From Burkholderia cepacia (lineage in GTDB: Bacteria; Pseudomonadota; Gammaproteobacteria; Burkholderiales; Burkholderiaceae): 64,000 bases of DNA. The stretch is from contig NZ_LDWR01000046.1 of the NCBI RefSeq assembly GCF_001039005.1, positions 62,001-126,000 of the forward strand, read 5' to 3'. Position numbers and translations under genes: made by a program. The notes beneath the pieces are model-generated. The model was not told the origin of the DNA. It saw only the letters and a list, made by a program, of their open reading frames with translations, and searched no databases. Below, piece after piece: positions 8,754 to 18,234 of this stretch (positions within the stretch are counted from its first letter, which is position 1; the number at the start of each line of letters is the position of its first letter).

Positions 8754-9203
8754 AATCCCCCGCGCCATCCCCGACGCGGCGAACACGATGACGATCACGA
8801 GCACCGCCTGCCAATGGCCGATCCGCACATAGGTGCGCGCACGGCCGATATCGGGCATCTGCTGTTGCCGCGCGGCGACGCGCCACCGGATCAGCCCCAG
8901 CATCGGCACGACCTCGAGCAGCAGGATCAGCACGAGCGCGGTCATCTTCAGGTGAAAGAGCGGTTCGTGCAGGTAGTACGCGGTGCCTTTCTCGAAACCG
9001 CCGAACGCGCGCGTGAGGCCCGTCACGATCAGCACGAGCGCCGACAGCCCCCAGGCCGCGTCAGCCTTGAATACACCGGGCAGGTCAGCCGCCTGCGCCG
9101 ACGCGATGAGCCGGCGCAACGCGCGGTTGCGTCCCACGATCGCGGCAAACGCGACGCCGAACGCGCTCAGGTGAATGGCAGCCAGCAACCAACGGACGAT
9201 CAT
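8739..9203 (-). CDS. Small inner-membrane protein, DUF2214 type
   Basis: 154 residues with four predicted membrane segments (about 5-25, 48-68, 82-104 and 128-150). The N-terminal LLAAIHLSAFG, the HEPLFHLKMTALVLI block and the four-helix layout match the DUF2214 family, whose function is not established; some relatives resemble CopD-type or haem-binding membrane proteins because of paired His residues (His12, and those in HEPLFH). It lies 39 bases after the stop-side of the next membrane-protein gene and may be co-transcribed with it. The stop codon overlaps the tandem repeats. Confidence 0.8.
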   Translation of the reverse strand: MIVRWLLAAIHLSAFGVAFAAIVGRNRALRRLIASAQAADLPGVFKADAAWGLSALVLIVTGLTRAFGGFEKGTAYYLHEPLFHLKMTALVLILLLEVVPMLGLIRWRVAARQQQMPDIGRARTYVRIGHWQAVLVIVIVFAASGMARGIGLAG

Positions 9204-9242
9204 CGTGCCTCCTTGTCGCCCGCACGCGGTGCACGGGCCCTG

Positions 9243-10052
9243 TCAGACGATCTGCTTGAGCGCCGCGTCGAGCGCGAGCACCGCGACGCGGTCGCCCTCG
9301 GTCGCGAGCGGCGCGCGCATCACGATTTGCCGGTTATGGCCGACGGCCGCCGGCGAATCCCACAGCAGTTCCACCTTCGGCCGCTGGAACAGGCCGCCGC
9401 GGCGCGGCGGCACGACAGCAGGCTGCACGCCCTGCGCAGCCTGCTCGCCCGTGGCGGGCACCGCCCGGCCGGGCCAGCGCACCGACAGCTCGCGCGCGTC
9501 GTACTGGCCGACCTTGCGGCTTTCCATCCAGACGATCGCGGTGCGCGTCAGCACGTCCAGCGAAATCGCATAACGGCCGACCGCGAAGCGGCGTGCCGCC
9601 ACGTTGGTCCGCCACAGCGGCCGCGGGCGGCAGACCCAGACGATCGCCGCGTAGAGCGCCGGCGCGGCGACGAGCCAGCCGTTGGTCGCCGTCACCGCAT
9701 GCAGCGCGCCGCGCCAGCCGGCCGCCCACGCGAACATGCCGATCGACCAGACGGCGAACAGGAAACCGATCAGCGCAAAGACGCGCAGCGCCTGGCGCAG
9801 CCACTGCGGCAGCGGATGGAACGGCCGCTCGGCGCGCGCGACGGCGCCCGGCAGCGCGAGCAGCAGGAAGATCAGCACGAGGTAGACGAACGCCCACGGC
9901 GACGACACCATCGCCGACAGCGACGAGCGATAGCCCATCTGGGACATCGAGAACAGCCAGCGCGCGAGCAGCACGAGACCGATCGCGCGCAACGCGAAGA
10001 TCACACCGGCGCCGGGGGCCGGCGCTGCGCGCGTGGTTTTCGTTCTCGCCAA
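9243..10052 (-). CDS. Uncharacterised multi-pass membrane protein, TTG start
   Basis: 269 residues with about four hydrophobic segments in the first 140 residues (around 17-37, 50-70, 88-110, 122-140) and a soluble C-terminal half ending in a beta-rich stretch. I do not recognise a family. The start is TTG: it is preceded by an AGAGGAG site 8 bases upstream, the best ribosome site in the region, and no ATG lies nearby. It is followed 39 bases later by the DUF2214-type gene, so the two probably form an operon. Confidence 0.75.
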   Translation of the reverse strand: MARTKTTRAAPAPGAGVIFALRAIGLVLLARWLFSMSQMGYRSSLSAMVSSPWAFVYLVLIFLLLALPGAVARAERPFHPLPQWLRQALRVFALIGFLFAVWSIGMFAWAAGWRGALHAVTATNGWLVAAPALYAAIVWVCRPRPLWRTNVAARRFAVGRYAISLDVLTRTAIVWMESRKVGQYDARELSVRWPGRAVPATGEQAAQGVQPAVVPPRRGGLFQRPKVELLWDSPAAVGHNRQIVMRAPLATEGDRVAVLALDAALKQIV

Positions 10053-10219
10053 GACTGCTCTCCTCTGGATAATCGTGCGGGGCCGGATTTCACGGCACGG
10101 CCATTATAGGGACATTACCGTCTGGACAGACGGCCGGATGGCGTGCCGGGCCGCTTCGGAGGGTGTTCGCGGTGTCGGGCGCGGCGAGAATACAACAGAT
10201 CCGCGCCGCAGATGTGACA

Positions 10220-10248
10220 ACGCCCCGCCGGGAACCCGGACGGGGCGT
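10220..10248. terminator. Long hairpin downstream of the glycosyltransferase gene
   Basis: A 13-bp stem with one bulge: ACGCCCCG-CCGGG, AA loop, CCCGG-A-CGGGGCGT. It lies 41 bases past the stop of the minus-strand glycosyltransferase gene. No T-run follows, so its role as terminator is probable rather than certain. Confidence 0.5.
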
Positions 10249-10288
10249 CGATGAAGGCCGCCCGCCGCAGCGCGGCGGCGGCCCGCAA

Positions 10289-11353
10289 TCAGTTTGCGTT
10301 GACTTCGCGGAGCACCGTGCGGCGCTTTTGGCGCAGCAGTTCCTCGTAGCCCTTCACGTAGTTCTGCGCCATCACCTTCGACGAGAAGCGGGCTTCGAAC
10401 GCGGCGCGGACCTTCTCGCGCGGCAGCGTATCGAGGCGCTTGAGCGCCGCGACGGCCGACAGTTCGTCTTCGACGACGAAACCCGACACGCCGTTGTCGA
10501 TCACTTCCGGCACCGAGCCGCGCTTGAACGCGATCACGGGCGTGCCGCAGGCCATCGCCTCGATCATCACCAGGCCGAAAGGCTCCGGCCAGTCGATCGG
10601 GAACAGCAGCGCGTGCGCGTTGCCAAGGAATTCGGCCTTTTCGGACTCGCTGATTTCGCCGATGTACTCGACGTGCGGCAGCGCGAACAGCGGCTTGATC
10701 TTTTCTTCGTAGTACGCGCGGTCAGCCTTGTCGAGCTTCGCGGCGATCTTGATCGGCAGGCCGGCCTGCTCGGCGATGCGGATCGCCGTGTCGACGCGCT
10801 TCTCCGGCGAGATACGGCCGAGGAACGCCAGATAGCTCGGCTTCACGTTCGGGATCGGCGTCAGCAGGTTTTCCGGCAGGCCGTGGTAGACGGTCGACAG
10901 CCAGTTCGCCTGCGGCAGCGGGATGCGCTGGTTGTCGGAGATCGACACGACCGGCACGTCGCTGAACGCGTTGAAGATCGGCTGCAGTTCCGGCAGGTCG
11001 AGACGGCCGTGCATCGTCGTCAGATGCGGGACCGGCTGGCGCGAGAACAGCGAAAACGGGTAGTAGTCGATGTGGCAGTGCAGGACATCGAACTCTTCCG
11101 CGCGGCGGCGCACCTGCTCGAGGAGCAGCATGTGCGGTGCCATCACGTCGCGGATCGTCGGGTCGAGGCGCAGCGCCTGCGGCCAGCAGGCTTCGAGCTT
11201 CGCGGAGGTTTGCGAATCGCCGCTCGCGAAGAGCGTGACGTCATGCCCCATCTCGACAAGTGCTTCGGTGAGGTAGGACACCACTCGCTCGGTACCACCG
11301 TACAGTTTCGGGGGCACCGCTTCGTGCAACGGAGCGATTTGGGCGATTCGCAT
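10289..11353 (-). CDS. GT4-family glycosyltransferase
   Basis: 354 residues of a GT-B fold, retaining glycosyltransferase. The N-terminal glycine loop is in PPKLYGGTERVV (about 14-25) and the C-terminal donor-binding E-x7-E motif is EPFGLVMIE followed by AMACGTPVIA. The strong AGGAG site 7 bases before the ATG supports the start. Donor and acceptor cannot be read from the sequence. There are no other polysaccharide genes beside it, but the ABC exporter and the trehalose genes otsAB lie just beyond, so a role in envelope glycan or osmolyte glycosylation is possible. Confidence 0.9.
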   Translation of the reverse strand: MRIAQIAPLHEAVPPKLYGGTERVVSYLTEALVEMGHDVTLFASGDSQTSAKLEACWPQALRLDPTIRDVMAPHMLLLEQVRRRAEEFDVLHCHIDYYPFSLFSRQPVPHLTTMHGRLDLPELQPIFNAFSDVPVVSISDNQRIPLPQANWLSTVYHGLPENLLTPIPNVKPSYLAFLGRISPEKRVDTAIRIAEQAGLPIKIAAKLDKADRAYYEEKIKPLFALPHVEYIGEISESEKAEFLGNAHALLFPIDWPEPFGLVMIEAMACGTPVIAFKRGSVPEVIDNGVSGFVVEDELSAVAALKRLDTLPREKVRAAFEARFSSKVMAQNYVKGYEELLRQKRRTVLREVNAN

Positions 11354-11836
11354 GCGTAACTCCTAAAAAATCGGCTAAAAACCAGGTATGGGTCGGCAAC
11401 CTGCCGGCGGTCCGGGCTGGAGGCATTTCGTCCGAAGATCGGACGAATCAGCCTGCCGGGGGCGTCAAACCCGCGCTGCTCAAGGAGCGTCGGCGACGCG
11501 ACAGGCATAGAACGTTTGAAACGAAGACCCGTTGACAGGGGTTCGTAAAAAACCTGGAATCGAACCCTGAGCCGATTATCTAGGGTTAATCCTGATACGG
11601 CGCACAACATTTCAAACACTTTACTTTGTTACAAAGGCGCAACACTTTGCAACCCGCGGACTTGGGTGTCCGTTCTAGAGTGGAAGGCCCTTTTGGCGTC
11701 CCTTGTCATCCGTGGCTGTCGGCAGTGCGATTCCGGCACATGCGGCAGGACAGGATGCCGGATTTTATCTCAAAATCGATCGCGAGCCCCTGGCCAAGGC
11801 AAGATTCGCGCAGCGCGACGCACGGCCTTGTTTACA
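11354..11836. other. Divergent intergenic region, glycosyltransferase / ABC exporter
   Basis: 483 bases without a convincing gene. An AT-rich patch at about 11560-11660 probably contains the promoters of both flanking genes, but I cannot pick hexamers with good spacing. A short inverted repeat (GGAC-TTGGGT-GTCC) lies at about 11660-11675. The exporter frame is open back to 11666, but that extension has no family resemblance. Confidence 0.5.
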
Positions 11837-13750
11837 ATGCCGGATTATTCAGTCCGGGCGAACGTCGGCAAGCGATCCCGCCGCCACGCTCAATCACCGA
11901 ATCACCGCACGCATATTTTGGAATCTCTCACCCCTGCCCAGCGCAACGCCCACAACGCGGAGCTGTCGAGCTACGCGCACCGGCCGATCGCGTTTCTGTT
12001 CCGCTACATTCGCCTCCACCCCGTCGCACACCTCATCGTGTTCTGCAGCGTGCTGGCCGCCGTCGGCTGCGCGCTCGGCTCGCAATACGCGATCAAGCAC
12101 CTGATCGACGTGCTGGCGACCGGGCGCCATCATCCGGGCCCGCTGTGGAGCGCGTTCGCGCTGCTCGTCGGGCTGATCGCGGCCGACAACCTGCTGTGGC
12201 GCGTCGGCGGCTGGGTCGCCGCGCACACGTTCGTCGCGGTCACCGGCGACCTGCGGCGCGACCTGTTCCAGTACCTGATCGGCCATTCGCCGACCTACTA
12301 CTCGGAAAAGCAGCCCGGCACGCTCGCGAGCCGCATCACGGCCACGTCGAACGCGGTCTACACGTCCGAGAACACGATGGCCTGGAACGTGCTGCCGCCG
12401 TGCATCGCGGTGATGGGCGCGATCCTGATGATCATCGTCGTCAATCCGCTGATGGCCGGCGGCCTGCTCGGCTGCTCGGCCGTGCTCTCCGTCATCCTGT
12501 TCAAGCTCGCCGGGCGCGGCTCGGCCCGCCACCATGCGTTCGCGGCGAAGGCCGCGGCGGTCGACGGCGAGCTCGTCGACGTGATCGGCAACATGGGCCT
12601 CGTGCGTGCGTTCGGGATGACGCTGCGCGAACAGAAGCGCTTCGGCGCGACGATCAAGGCCGAGATGGACGCGCGCCAGCAAAGCCTGCTCTACCTCGAG
12701 AAACTGCGCCTGCTGCACGCGGTGATCACCGCGATGCTGTCCGCCGGCCTGCTCGGCTGGGCGCTGTGGCTGTGGGATCAAGGCCAGGCGACGTCGGGCG
12801 ACATCGTGCTCGTCAGCTCGCTCGGCTTCACGATCCTGCACGGCACGCGCGATCTCGCGGTCGCGCTCGTCGATGTCACGCAGCACATCGCGCGCCTGTC
12901 TGAAGCCGTGAAGACGCTGCTCGAGCCGCACGGGATGCAGGACCACTCCGACGCGCAGCCGCTGTCGGCCAAGGGCGGCCGCGTCGATTTCGAGCGCGTG
13001 ACGTTCGCGTATCCGCACCGCCGCGCGATCCTCGACCACTTCGACCTCCATATCGAACCGGGCCAGCGTGTCGGCCTGATCGGCAAGTCGGGCGCCGGCA
13101 AGTCGACCGTGCTCGCGCTGCTGCAGCGCTTCTACGACACGCAGGATGGCGTCGTGAAGGTCGATAGCCAGGACGTGAAGGCGATCACGCAGGACAGCCT
13201 GCGCCATGCGATCGCGCTCGTGCCGCAGGACATCTCGCTGCTGCACCGGACGATCTACGACAACATCGCGTACGGCCGCCCCGACGCGACTCGCGACGAA
13301 GTGCTCGCCGCCGCGCGCGACGCGCGCTGCGCGGAGTTCATCGAGGCGATGCCCGAAGGTTATGACACGATCGTCGGCGACCGCGGCGTCAAGCTGTCGG
13401 GCGGCCAGCGCCAGCGCATCGCGATCGCGCGCGCGATCCTGAAGGACGCGCCGATCCTGCTGCTCGACGAAGCGACATCGGCACTCGACAGCGCATCCGA
13501 GGAAGCGATCCAGAGCGCGCTCGACCGCCTGATGGTCGGCCGCACCGTGATCGCGATCGCGCACCGCCTGTCGACGCTGCGCAACTTCGACCGGATCATC
13601 GTGATGAACAACGGCAAGGTGATCGACGACGGCAGCCCCGACGTGCTGCGCAGCCGCCCCGGCCTGTATCGCGACCTGCTCGCGAAGCAGCACGGCCGCC
13701 ATCACACGGCACCCGACGGCAGCACGCCGACCGGCGAACGCGCGGCCTGA
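11837..13750 (+). CDS. ABC exporter, fused permease and ATPase (MsbA/multidrug type)
   Basis: 637 residues from the ATG at 11837. Six membrane helices occupy about residues 45-330. The ATPase domain follows with Walker A GKSGAGKST (about 416-424), Q-loop VPQDISLL, signature LSGGQRQ (about 520), Walker B ILLLDEATSALD (about 540) and H-loop IAHRLST. This half-transporter architecture acts as a homodimer at the inner membrane to export lipids, peptides or drugs. A later TTG start (about 11919) cannot be excluded. The substrate is unknown; it is convergent with otsAB. Confidence 0.9.
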   Translation: MPDYSVRANVGKRSRRHAQSPNHRTHILESLTPAQRNAHNAELSSYAHRPIAFLFRYIRLHPVAHLIVFCSVLAAVGCALGSQYAIKHLIDVLATGRHHPGPLWSAFALLVGLIAADNLLWRVGGWVAAHTFVAVTGDLRRDLFQYLIGHSPTYYSEKQPGTLASRITATSNAVYTSENTMAWNVLPPCIAVMGAILMIIVVNPLMAGGLLGCSAVLSVILFKLAGRGSARHHAFAAKAAAVDGELVDVIGNMGLVRAFGMTLREQKRFGATIKAEMDARQQSLLYLEKLRLLHAVITAMLSAGLLGWALWLWDQGQATSGDIVLVSSLGFTILHGTRDLAVALVDVTQHIARLSEAVKTLLEPHGMQDHSDAQPLSAKGGRVDFERVTFAYPHRRAILDHFDLHIEPGQRVGLIGKSGAGKSTVLALLQRFYDTQDGVVKVDSQDVKAITQDSLRHAIALVPQDISLLHRTIYDNIAYGRPDATRDEVLAAARDARCAEFIEAMPEGYDTIVGDRGVKLSGGQRQRIAIARAILKDAPILLLDEATSALDSASEEAIQSALDRLMVGRTVIAIAHRLSTLRNFDRIIVMNNGKVIDDGSPDVLRSRPGLYRDLLAKQHGRHHTAPDGSTPTGERAA

Positions 13751-13770
13751 CGCGTCCGCGCGCAGCCGAC

Positions 13771-13808
13771 AAAAAAGCCGCAGTGCTTCATGCACTGCGG
13801 CTTTTTTA
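13771..13808. terminator. Bidirectional intrinsic terminator
   Basis: A perfect 10-bp stem GCCGCAGTGC / GCACTGCGGC with a TTCAT loop, flanked by AAAAAA and TTTTTT. It ends both the ABC exporter (plus) and otsA (minus). Confidence 0.92.
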
Positions 13809-13831
13809 TTGCACCGGGAGCAGCCCGCGGG

Positions 13832-15211
13832 CTACGCGTGTTGCAGATCGCGCAGGAAGTTGTCGCGCCACACCGACACGTTGTTCTCGCGAAGCTGCGC
13901 GATCATGTCCGCATAACGCGCACGCCGCTCGGCGAGCGGCATCGTCAGCGCCTGCGATAGCGCATCGGCCATCCCGTCGATATCGATCGGATTGACGATC
14001 AGCGCGCCCGTCAGCTCCCGCGCGGCGCCCGCGAAGCGCGACAGGACGAGCACGCCCGGATCGTCCGGATTCTGCGCGGACACATACTCCTTCGCGACGA
14101 GGTTCATCCCGTCGCGCAGCGGCGTCACGAAGCCGACCCGTGCGAGCCGGTACAGCGCGGCCAGCACCTGGCGGTCGTACTGGCGGTGAATGTAGAGGAT
14201 CGGCGCCCAGTCGAGTTCGGCGTAGCGCCCGTTGATGCGCCCCGACTCCGCTTCGAGCTGCAGGCGGATGTCCTGGTACGCGCGCAGGTCCGCGCGCGTC
14301 GACGGCGCGATCTGCAGGAACGACACGCGGTTGCGGATCGACGCCTGGTGCTCGAGCAGCTTCTCGAACGCGCGAAAGCGCTCGACAAGCCCCTTCGAAT
14401 AATCGAGCCGGTCGACGCTCATGATCAGTTGCCGCCCGCGCAGCGACGTCGCGAGCGTGCGCACGGCCTTGCCATGCTCGCCCGCCTGCGCGAGCGACGC
14501 GATCTCGTCCGGATACACGCCGATCGGGTAGGCAGCCGCGCGCAGCGTCTGGCCGAACGCGCGCACGCGCACCGTGTGCCCGTCGCGCTCGACCTCGCCG
14601 CCCGCCTCGAATTCGACGTAATCGCAGAACGCGCGCAAGTCGGGCTCGGTCTGGAAACCGAGCAGGTCGAACGCGCACAGCGACTCGACGAGCTCGCGGT
14701 GCGGCGGCACGTTGACGAGCACCTGCGCGGCCGGAAACGGAATATGCAGGAAGAAGCCGATGCGGTTCTTCACGCCGGCCTCGCGCAGCGCGCGTGCGAA
14801 CGGGATCAGGTGATAGTCGTGCACCCAGATCACGTCGTCGTCCTGCAGCAGCGGCACGAGCTGCTGCGCCAGCCAGACGTTGACGCGGCGGTAGCCGTCG
14901 AATTCGTGGCGGTCGTACTGGATCAGGTCCGCACGGTAATGGAACGCGGGCCACAGCGTCGCGTTCGAGAACCCGCGGTAGTACTGGTCGTAATCGCGGC
15001 GCGACAGGCCGACGGTCGCGAACGTCACCGGCCCGCGCTCCTCGATGCGGATCTGCGGCGCGCCGGATGCGACGACCTCGCCGCTCCAGCCGAACCACAT
15101 GCCGCCCGTCTCCTTCAGTGCGTCGTAGACGCCGATCGCGAGGCCGCCCGCCGCCGGTTCGCCTTCTGAAATCGGTGCGACGCGGTTTGAAACGATGATG
15201 AGCCGGCTCAT
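13832..15211 (-). CDS. otsA: Trehalose-6-phosphate synthase
   Basis: 459 residues, GT20 family, joining UDP-glucose and glucose-6-phosphate to trehalose-6-phosphate in the cytoplasm. The N-terminal MSRLIIVSNRVAP and GGLAIGVYDAL, the WVHDYHL motif, the SVDRLDYSKGL lysine-containing donor loop and the late PLRDGMNLVAKEY block are all characteristic. It follows otsB with a 4-base overlap (ATGA), so the two are translationally coupled and the order is otsB then otsA. Confidence 0.96.
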   Translation of the reverse strand: MSRLIIVSNRVAPISEGEPAAGGLAIGVYDALKETGGMWFGWSGEVVASGAPQIRIEERGPVTFATVGLSRRDYDQYYRGFSNATLWPAFHYRADLIQYDRHEFDGYRRVNVWLAQQLVPLLQDDDVIWVHDYHLIPFARALREAGVKNRIGFFLHIPFPAAQVLVNVPPHRELVESLCAFDLLGFQTEPDLRAFCDYVEFEAGGEVERDGHTVRVRAFGQTLRAAAYPIGVYPDEIASLAQAGEHGKAVRTLATSLRGRQLIMSVDRLDYSKGLVERFRAFEKLLEHQASIRNRVSFLQIAPSTRADLRAYQDIRLQLEAESGRINGRYAELDWAPILYIHRQYDRQVLAALYRLARVGFVTPLRDGMNLVAKEYVSAQNPDDPGVLVLSRFAGAARELTGALIVNPIDIDGMADALSQALTMPLAERRARYADMIAQLRENNVSVWRDNFLRDLQHA

Positions 15212-15960
15212 GCGTCAGGCTGCCCCGTGCCGAGCCAGCGCGCGATCTGCTCGTGCAGCGCGTCGACCGACTCGAGCCGCGTGCGGGCGGACGTCTCGCC
15301 CGCGCCGACCTTGATCGACAGGCCGCCGCGCGCGTTGACCACCGCGAAGCCCTTCTCGTCGGTCAGGTCGTCGCCCGCGAACAGCGGCATGCGGCCCGCG
15401 AACGGCGGTTCGTTGAGGAACGCAGCCAGCGCGCGCCCCTTGTCGACGCCCTTCGGCTTGATCTCGAACACCATCTTGCCGGGCTGCAGCACATACGCAT
15501 CGGCATAGTCGGCGACGAGGCGCTCGGCCGCTTCGCGTGCTGCCGCCTCGCGCTCGGGCGCGTTGCGGTAGTGCAGCGCGACGGCCGCGCCCTTGATTTC
15601 GAGCAGCATGCCCGGATAACGGTCGACGACCCCCGCCAGCTCGCGCTCGATGCGCAGCAGACGTTCGTCGTTGAAGCCGATGCGCTGCGTGTCGCCGTTC
15701 GCGTCGCGGCGCTCCGCGCCGTGCAGGCCGGCGATCGGCAGGTCGGGCATCTTCAGGAACGTGTCGAGGTTGTCGATACCGCGCCCGGACACGATCGCGA
15801 CCGCGCCGTGGGAGCGGCGCCGCAACGCGTCGAGCAACGCCAGCAGCGACGGCGGAACGTGAATGCTGTCGGGCGTCGGCGCCAGTTCGACGAGCGTGCC
15901 GTCGAAGTCGAAGAAGAACGCGGTATCGGTCAGGGACAGGGAAGCCGGAACGGATTGCAT
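15208..15960 (-). CDS. otsB: Trehalose-6-phosphate phosphatase
   Basis: 250 residues of the HAD phosphatase superfamily. The catalytic motif FFFDFDGTLVEL is at about residues 14-25 and the metal motif GDDLTDE at about 195-201. It removes phosphate from trehalose-6-phosphate to give trehalose, an osmotic and desiccation protectant. It is the first gene of the otsB-otsA pair. Confidence 0.95.
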   Translation of the reverse strand: MQSVPASLSLTDTAFFFDFDGTLVELAPTPDSIHVPPSLLALLDALRRRSHGAVAIVSGRGIDNLDTFLKMPDLPIAGLHGAERRDANGDTQRIGFNDERLLRIERELAGVVDRYPGMLLEIKGAAVALHYRNAPEREAAAREAAERLVADYADAYVLQPGKMVFEIKPKGVDKGRALAAFLNEPPFAGRMPLFAGDDLTDEKGFAVVNARGGLSIKVGAGETSARTRLESVDALHEQIARWLGTGQPDA

Positions 15961-16241
15961 CGATTCGATAGTCTGAGGGTCGGCCGGTAAAGGCAGGGCC
16001 GCCGCTGCGCGAATGGAATTGTGCGCATCTTACCGTGCCTGCGCATCGAAATGGGCGAAACCGGTGCGTCGCAAGCCTCGCGCCGCGAGCCGCGTCAACT
16101 GCGACATATTGCCCCGCTCGCCCGCGCCGTACGGGTTTCGAAAGGACGCGGGCGAGCGAATTGCGCTACAGTCGCAACCGCCTGCCGCGCGACGCATGGC
16201 GCCGCGCCGGCCGGTCCCCTTCCGTCCGATCGAGCCCCTGG

Positions 16242-16877
16242 ATGTCGTCTGCCTGTCCCGCGCCGCACCGGCGCCTGTCCCGCTTCATCCGCACGGCGGC
16301 TGCCTTGGCCGCCGCCGTGACGCTCGCCGCGTGCACGCACGACGAGCCGCGCTGGAACCTGACCAACGTCACCGGCCATCTGCCCGACCTGTCGTTCACG
16401 CTGACCGGCGACGACGGCCATCCGGTCGACGCCGATGCGTTCCACGGCCGCATCTCGCTCGTCTACTTCGGCTACACGCACTGCCCCGATGTCTGCCCCG
16501 AAACGATGGCGCGGCTGATGGAAGTGCTGGCGAAGCTCGGCCCGCAGGCGAACGACGTACGCATCCTGTTCGTTTCGGTCGATCCCGCACGCGACACGCC
16601 GCAGGCGATGCAGTCGTATGTCGCCGCGTTCGACGCCGCGCATGCGCGCGGCCTGACCGGCACCGACCGCCAGATCGAATCGCTCGCGAAACGCTATCGC
16701 GTCGCGTACCAGATGGAAAAACGCGATCCGTCCGGCGGCTACGAAGTCACGCACAGCTCGGCCGTCTACATCTTCGACGCGACCGGCCGCGCACGCCTGC
16801 TCGCGACCGACCGCGACTCGCCCGACGCCATCGCCGCCGATGTGCGCCGGATCATCGACACCGCCTCCACGACCTGA
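16242..16877 (+). CDS. SCO1/SenC-family copper lipoprotein
   Basis: 211 residues from the ATG at 16242. A hydrophobic signal ends in the lipobox TLAAC with Cys31 as the lipidated residue. The thioredoxin-like domain carries the copper-binding CPDVC (Cys81, Cys85) and the partner His in EVTHSSAVYIFD. SCO proteins help build the CuA centre of cytochrome c oxidase at the periplasmic face. The open frame extends upstream to 16035, but that part lacks family resemblance and would bury the signal peptide. It is followed 8 bases later by the PCu(A)C gene. Confidence 0.93.
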   Translation: MSSACPAPHRRLSRFIRTAAALAAAVTLAACTHDEPRWNLTNVTGHLPDLSFTLTGDDGHPVDADAFHGRISLVYFGYTHCPDVCPETMARLMEVLAKLGPQANDVRILFVSVDPARDTPQAMQSYVAAFDAAHARGLTGTDRQIESLAKRYRVAYQMEKRDPSGGYEVTHSSAVYIFDATGRARLLATDRDSPDAIAADVRRIIDTASTT

Positions 16878-16885
16878 ATTCCGAC

Positions 16886-17332
16886 ATGAAGACGAAGACG
16901 ACACTCAAGACGTTCGCCCTCCTCGCCGCGCTGTGCGCCGGCGCCCACGCCTATGCCGCCGGCGCGATCACCGCGCAGAACGCGTGGGTGCGCTGGCTGC
17001 CGAACAAGCTGCCCGCGGGCGGCTATGTGACACTCGTGAACACCAGCGACAAGCCGGTCGATCTCGTCGACGTCGACAGCCCCGACTACGGGATGGCGAT
17101 GCTGCACCAAACCGTCTCGAACGGCTCGACGCAGAAGATGGAAATGGTCGACAAGCTGACGATCCCCGCGCGCGGCAAGGTCGACATCGCACCGGGCGGC
17201 TATCACTTCATGCTCGAGGAGCCGAAGCACGCGATCAAGCCCGGCGATACCGTGCACCTGCGCCTGAAATTCTCCGACGGCGAAACCGTCGATGCACCGT
17301 TTGCCGTGAAATCGCCGGCCCAGGCGAAGTGA
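16886..17332 (+). CDS. Periplasmic copper chaperone PCu(A)C
   Basis: 148 residues with a signal peptide (1-24, cleavage AYA|AG). The copper ligands follow the family pattern of His and Met residues: LHQTVSNGSTQKMEM, then YHFML. PCu(A)C passes copper to the SCO protein or directly to the CuA site of cytochrome oxidase. Its position between SCO and CtaG genes supports that role. Confidence 0.94.
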   Translation: MKTKTTLKTFALLAALCAGAHAYAAGAITAQNAWVRWLPNKLPAGGYVTLVNTSDKPVDLVDVDSPDYGMAMLHQTVSNGSTQKMEMVDKLTIPARGKVDIAPGGYHFMLEEPKHAIKPGDTVHLRLKFSDGETVDAPFAVKSPAQAK

Positions 17333-17342
17333 TGCGCGCGCG

Positions 17343-18212
17343 ATGAACCTCCTGTACTGGCTCGATCCGTGGGAACCGTCGCCGACCGTCGTCATCGCGG
17401 TGCTGACGGCCGCCGTGCTGTTCGCGCGCGGCGTGAAGAAAGCGAAGGTGTCGCCGCTGCGGCAGTTCTCGTTCTGGTTCGGGCTGACGGCGCTTTACAT
17501 TGCGCTGCATACGCGGCTCGACTATTTCTTCGAGCACGAGTTCTTCATGCACCGCGCGCAGCACCTCGTGCTGCACCACCTCGGGCCGTTCTTCATCGCG
17601 CTGTCCTATCCGGGCGCGGCGATTCGCGCGGGCATCCCGTTTCGCTGGCGGCAACGCTTCGTGCGCCCCGCGCTCGCGTGGGCGCCCGTGCGCGCGACGC
17701 TCAACGTGGTGTTCCATCCCGTCGTCGCGGTCGTGCTGTTCGTCGGGCTGATCTATTTCTGGCTGCTGTCGCCGATCCACTTCATCGCGATGCTCGACTG
17801 GCGCCTCTATCGCGTGATGAACTGGAGCATGGTGATCGACGGGCTGCTGTTCTGGTGGCTCGTCGTCGATCCGCGGCCGGCGCCGCCCGCGCGGCTGTCG
17901 CCGGGCCGCCGGATCCTGATCGTCGTCGCGGCGATCCCGCCGCAGATCGCGCTCGGCGCGCTGATCTTCTTCACGCCGCACGAGTTGTATCCGATCTACT
18001 CGATCTGCGGCCGCGCCTTCACGTGGCTGAGCCCGCTGCGCGACCAGCAGATCGGCGGCCTGCTGCTGTGGATTCCGGGCTCGATGATGAGCGTGATCGG
18101 CGCGCTGATCGCGCTGCGGCACTGGCTGAGGTTGTCCGCACGCGGGCGCCTGATCGACGAACGGACCGTGCAGCGCGCGGACAAGCCGCCGGTGGCGCAC
18201 GCCGCGCACTGA
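17343..18212 (+). CDS. ctaG: CtaG-type (caa3) cytochrome c oxidase assembly membrane protein
   Basis: 289 residues with about seven predicted membrane helices. The conserved His-rich block EHEFFMHRAQHLVLHHLGPF (about 66-85) is the signature of the caa3-type CtaG family, which differs from the Cox11-type protein of the same name. It begins 10 bases after the PCu(A)C stop, so SCO, PCu(A)C and CtaG form one copper-delivery operon. The symbol ctaG is ambiguous across these two families. Confidence 0.88.
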   Translation: MNLLYWLDPWEPSPTVVIAVLTAAVLFARGVKKAKVSPLRQFSFWFGLTALYIALHTRLDYFFEHEFFMHRAQHLVLHHLGPFFIALSYPGAAIRAGIPFRWRQRFVRPALAWAPVRATLNVVFHPVVAVVLFVGLIYFWLLSPIHFIAMLDWRLYRVMNWSMVIDGLLFWWLVVDPRPAPPARLSPGRRILIVVAAIPPQIALGALIFFTPHELYPIYSICGRAFTWLSPLRDQQIGGLLLWIPGSMMSVIGALIALRHWLRLSARGRLIDERTVQRADKPPVAHAAH

Positions 18213-18234
18213 CTGCGGCGCGGCGCGTGGACAA

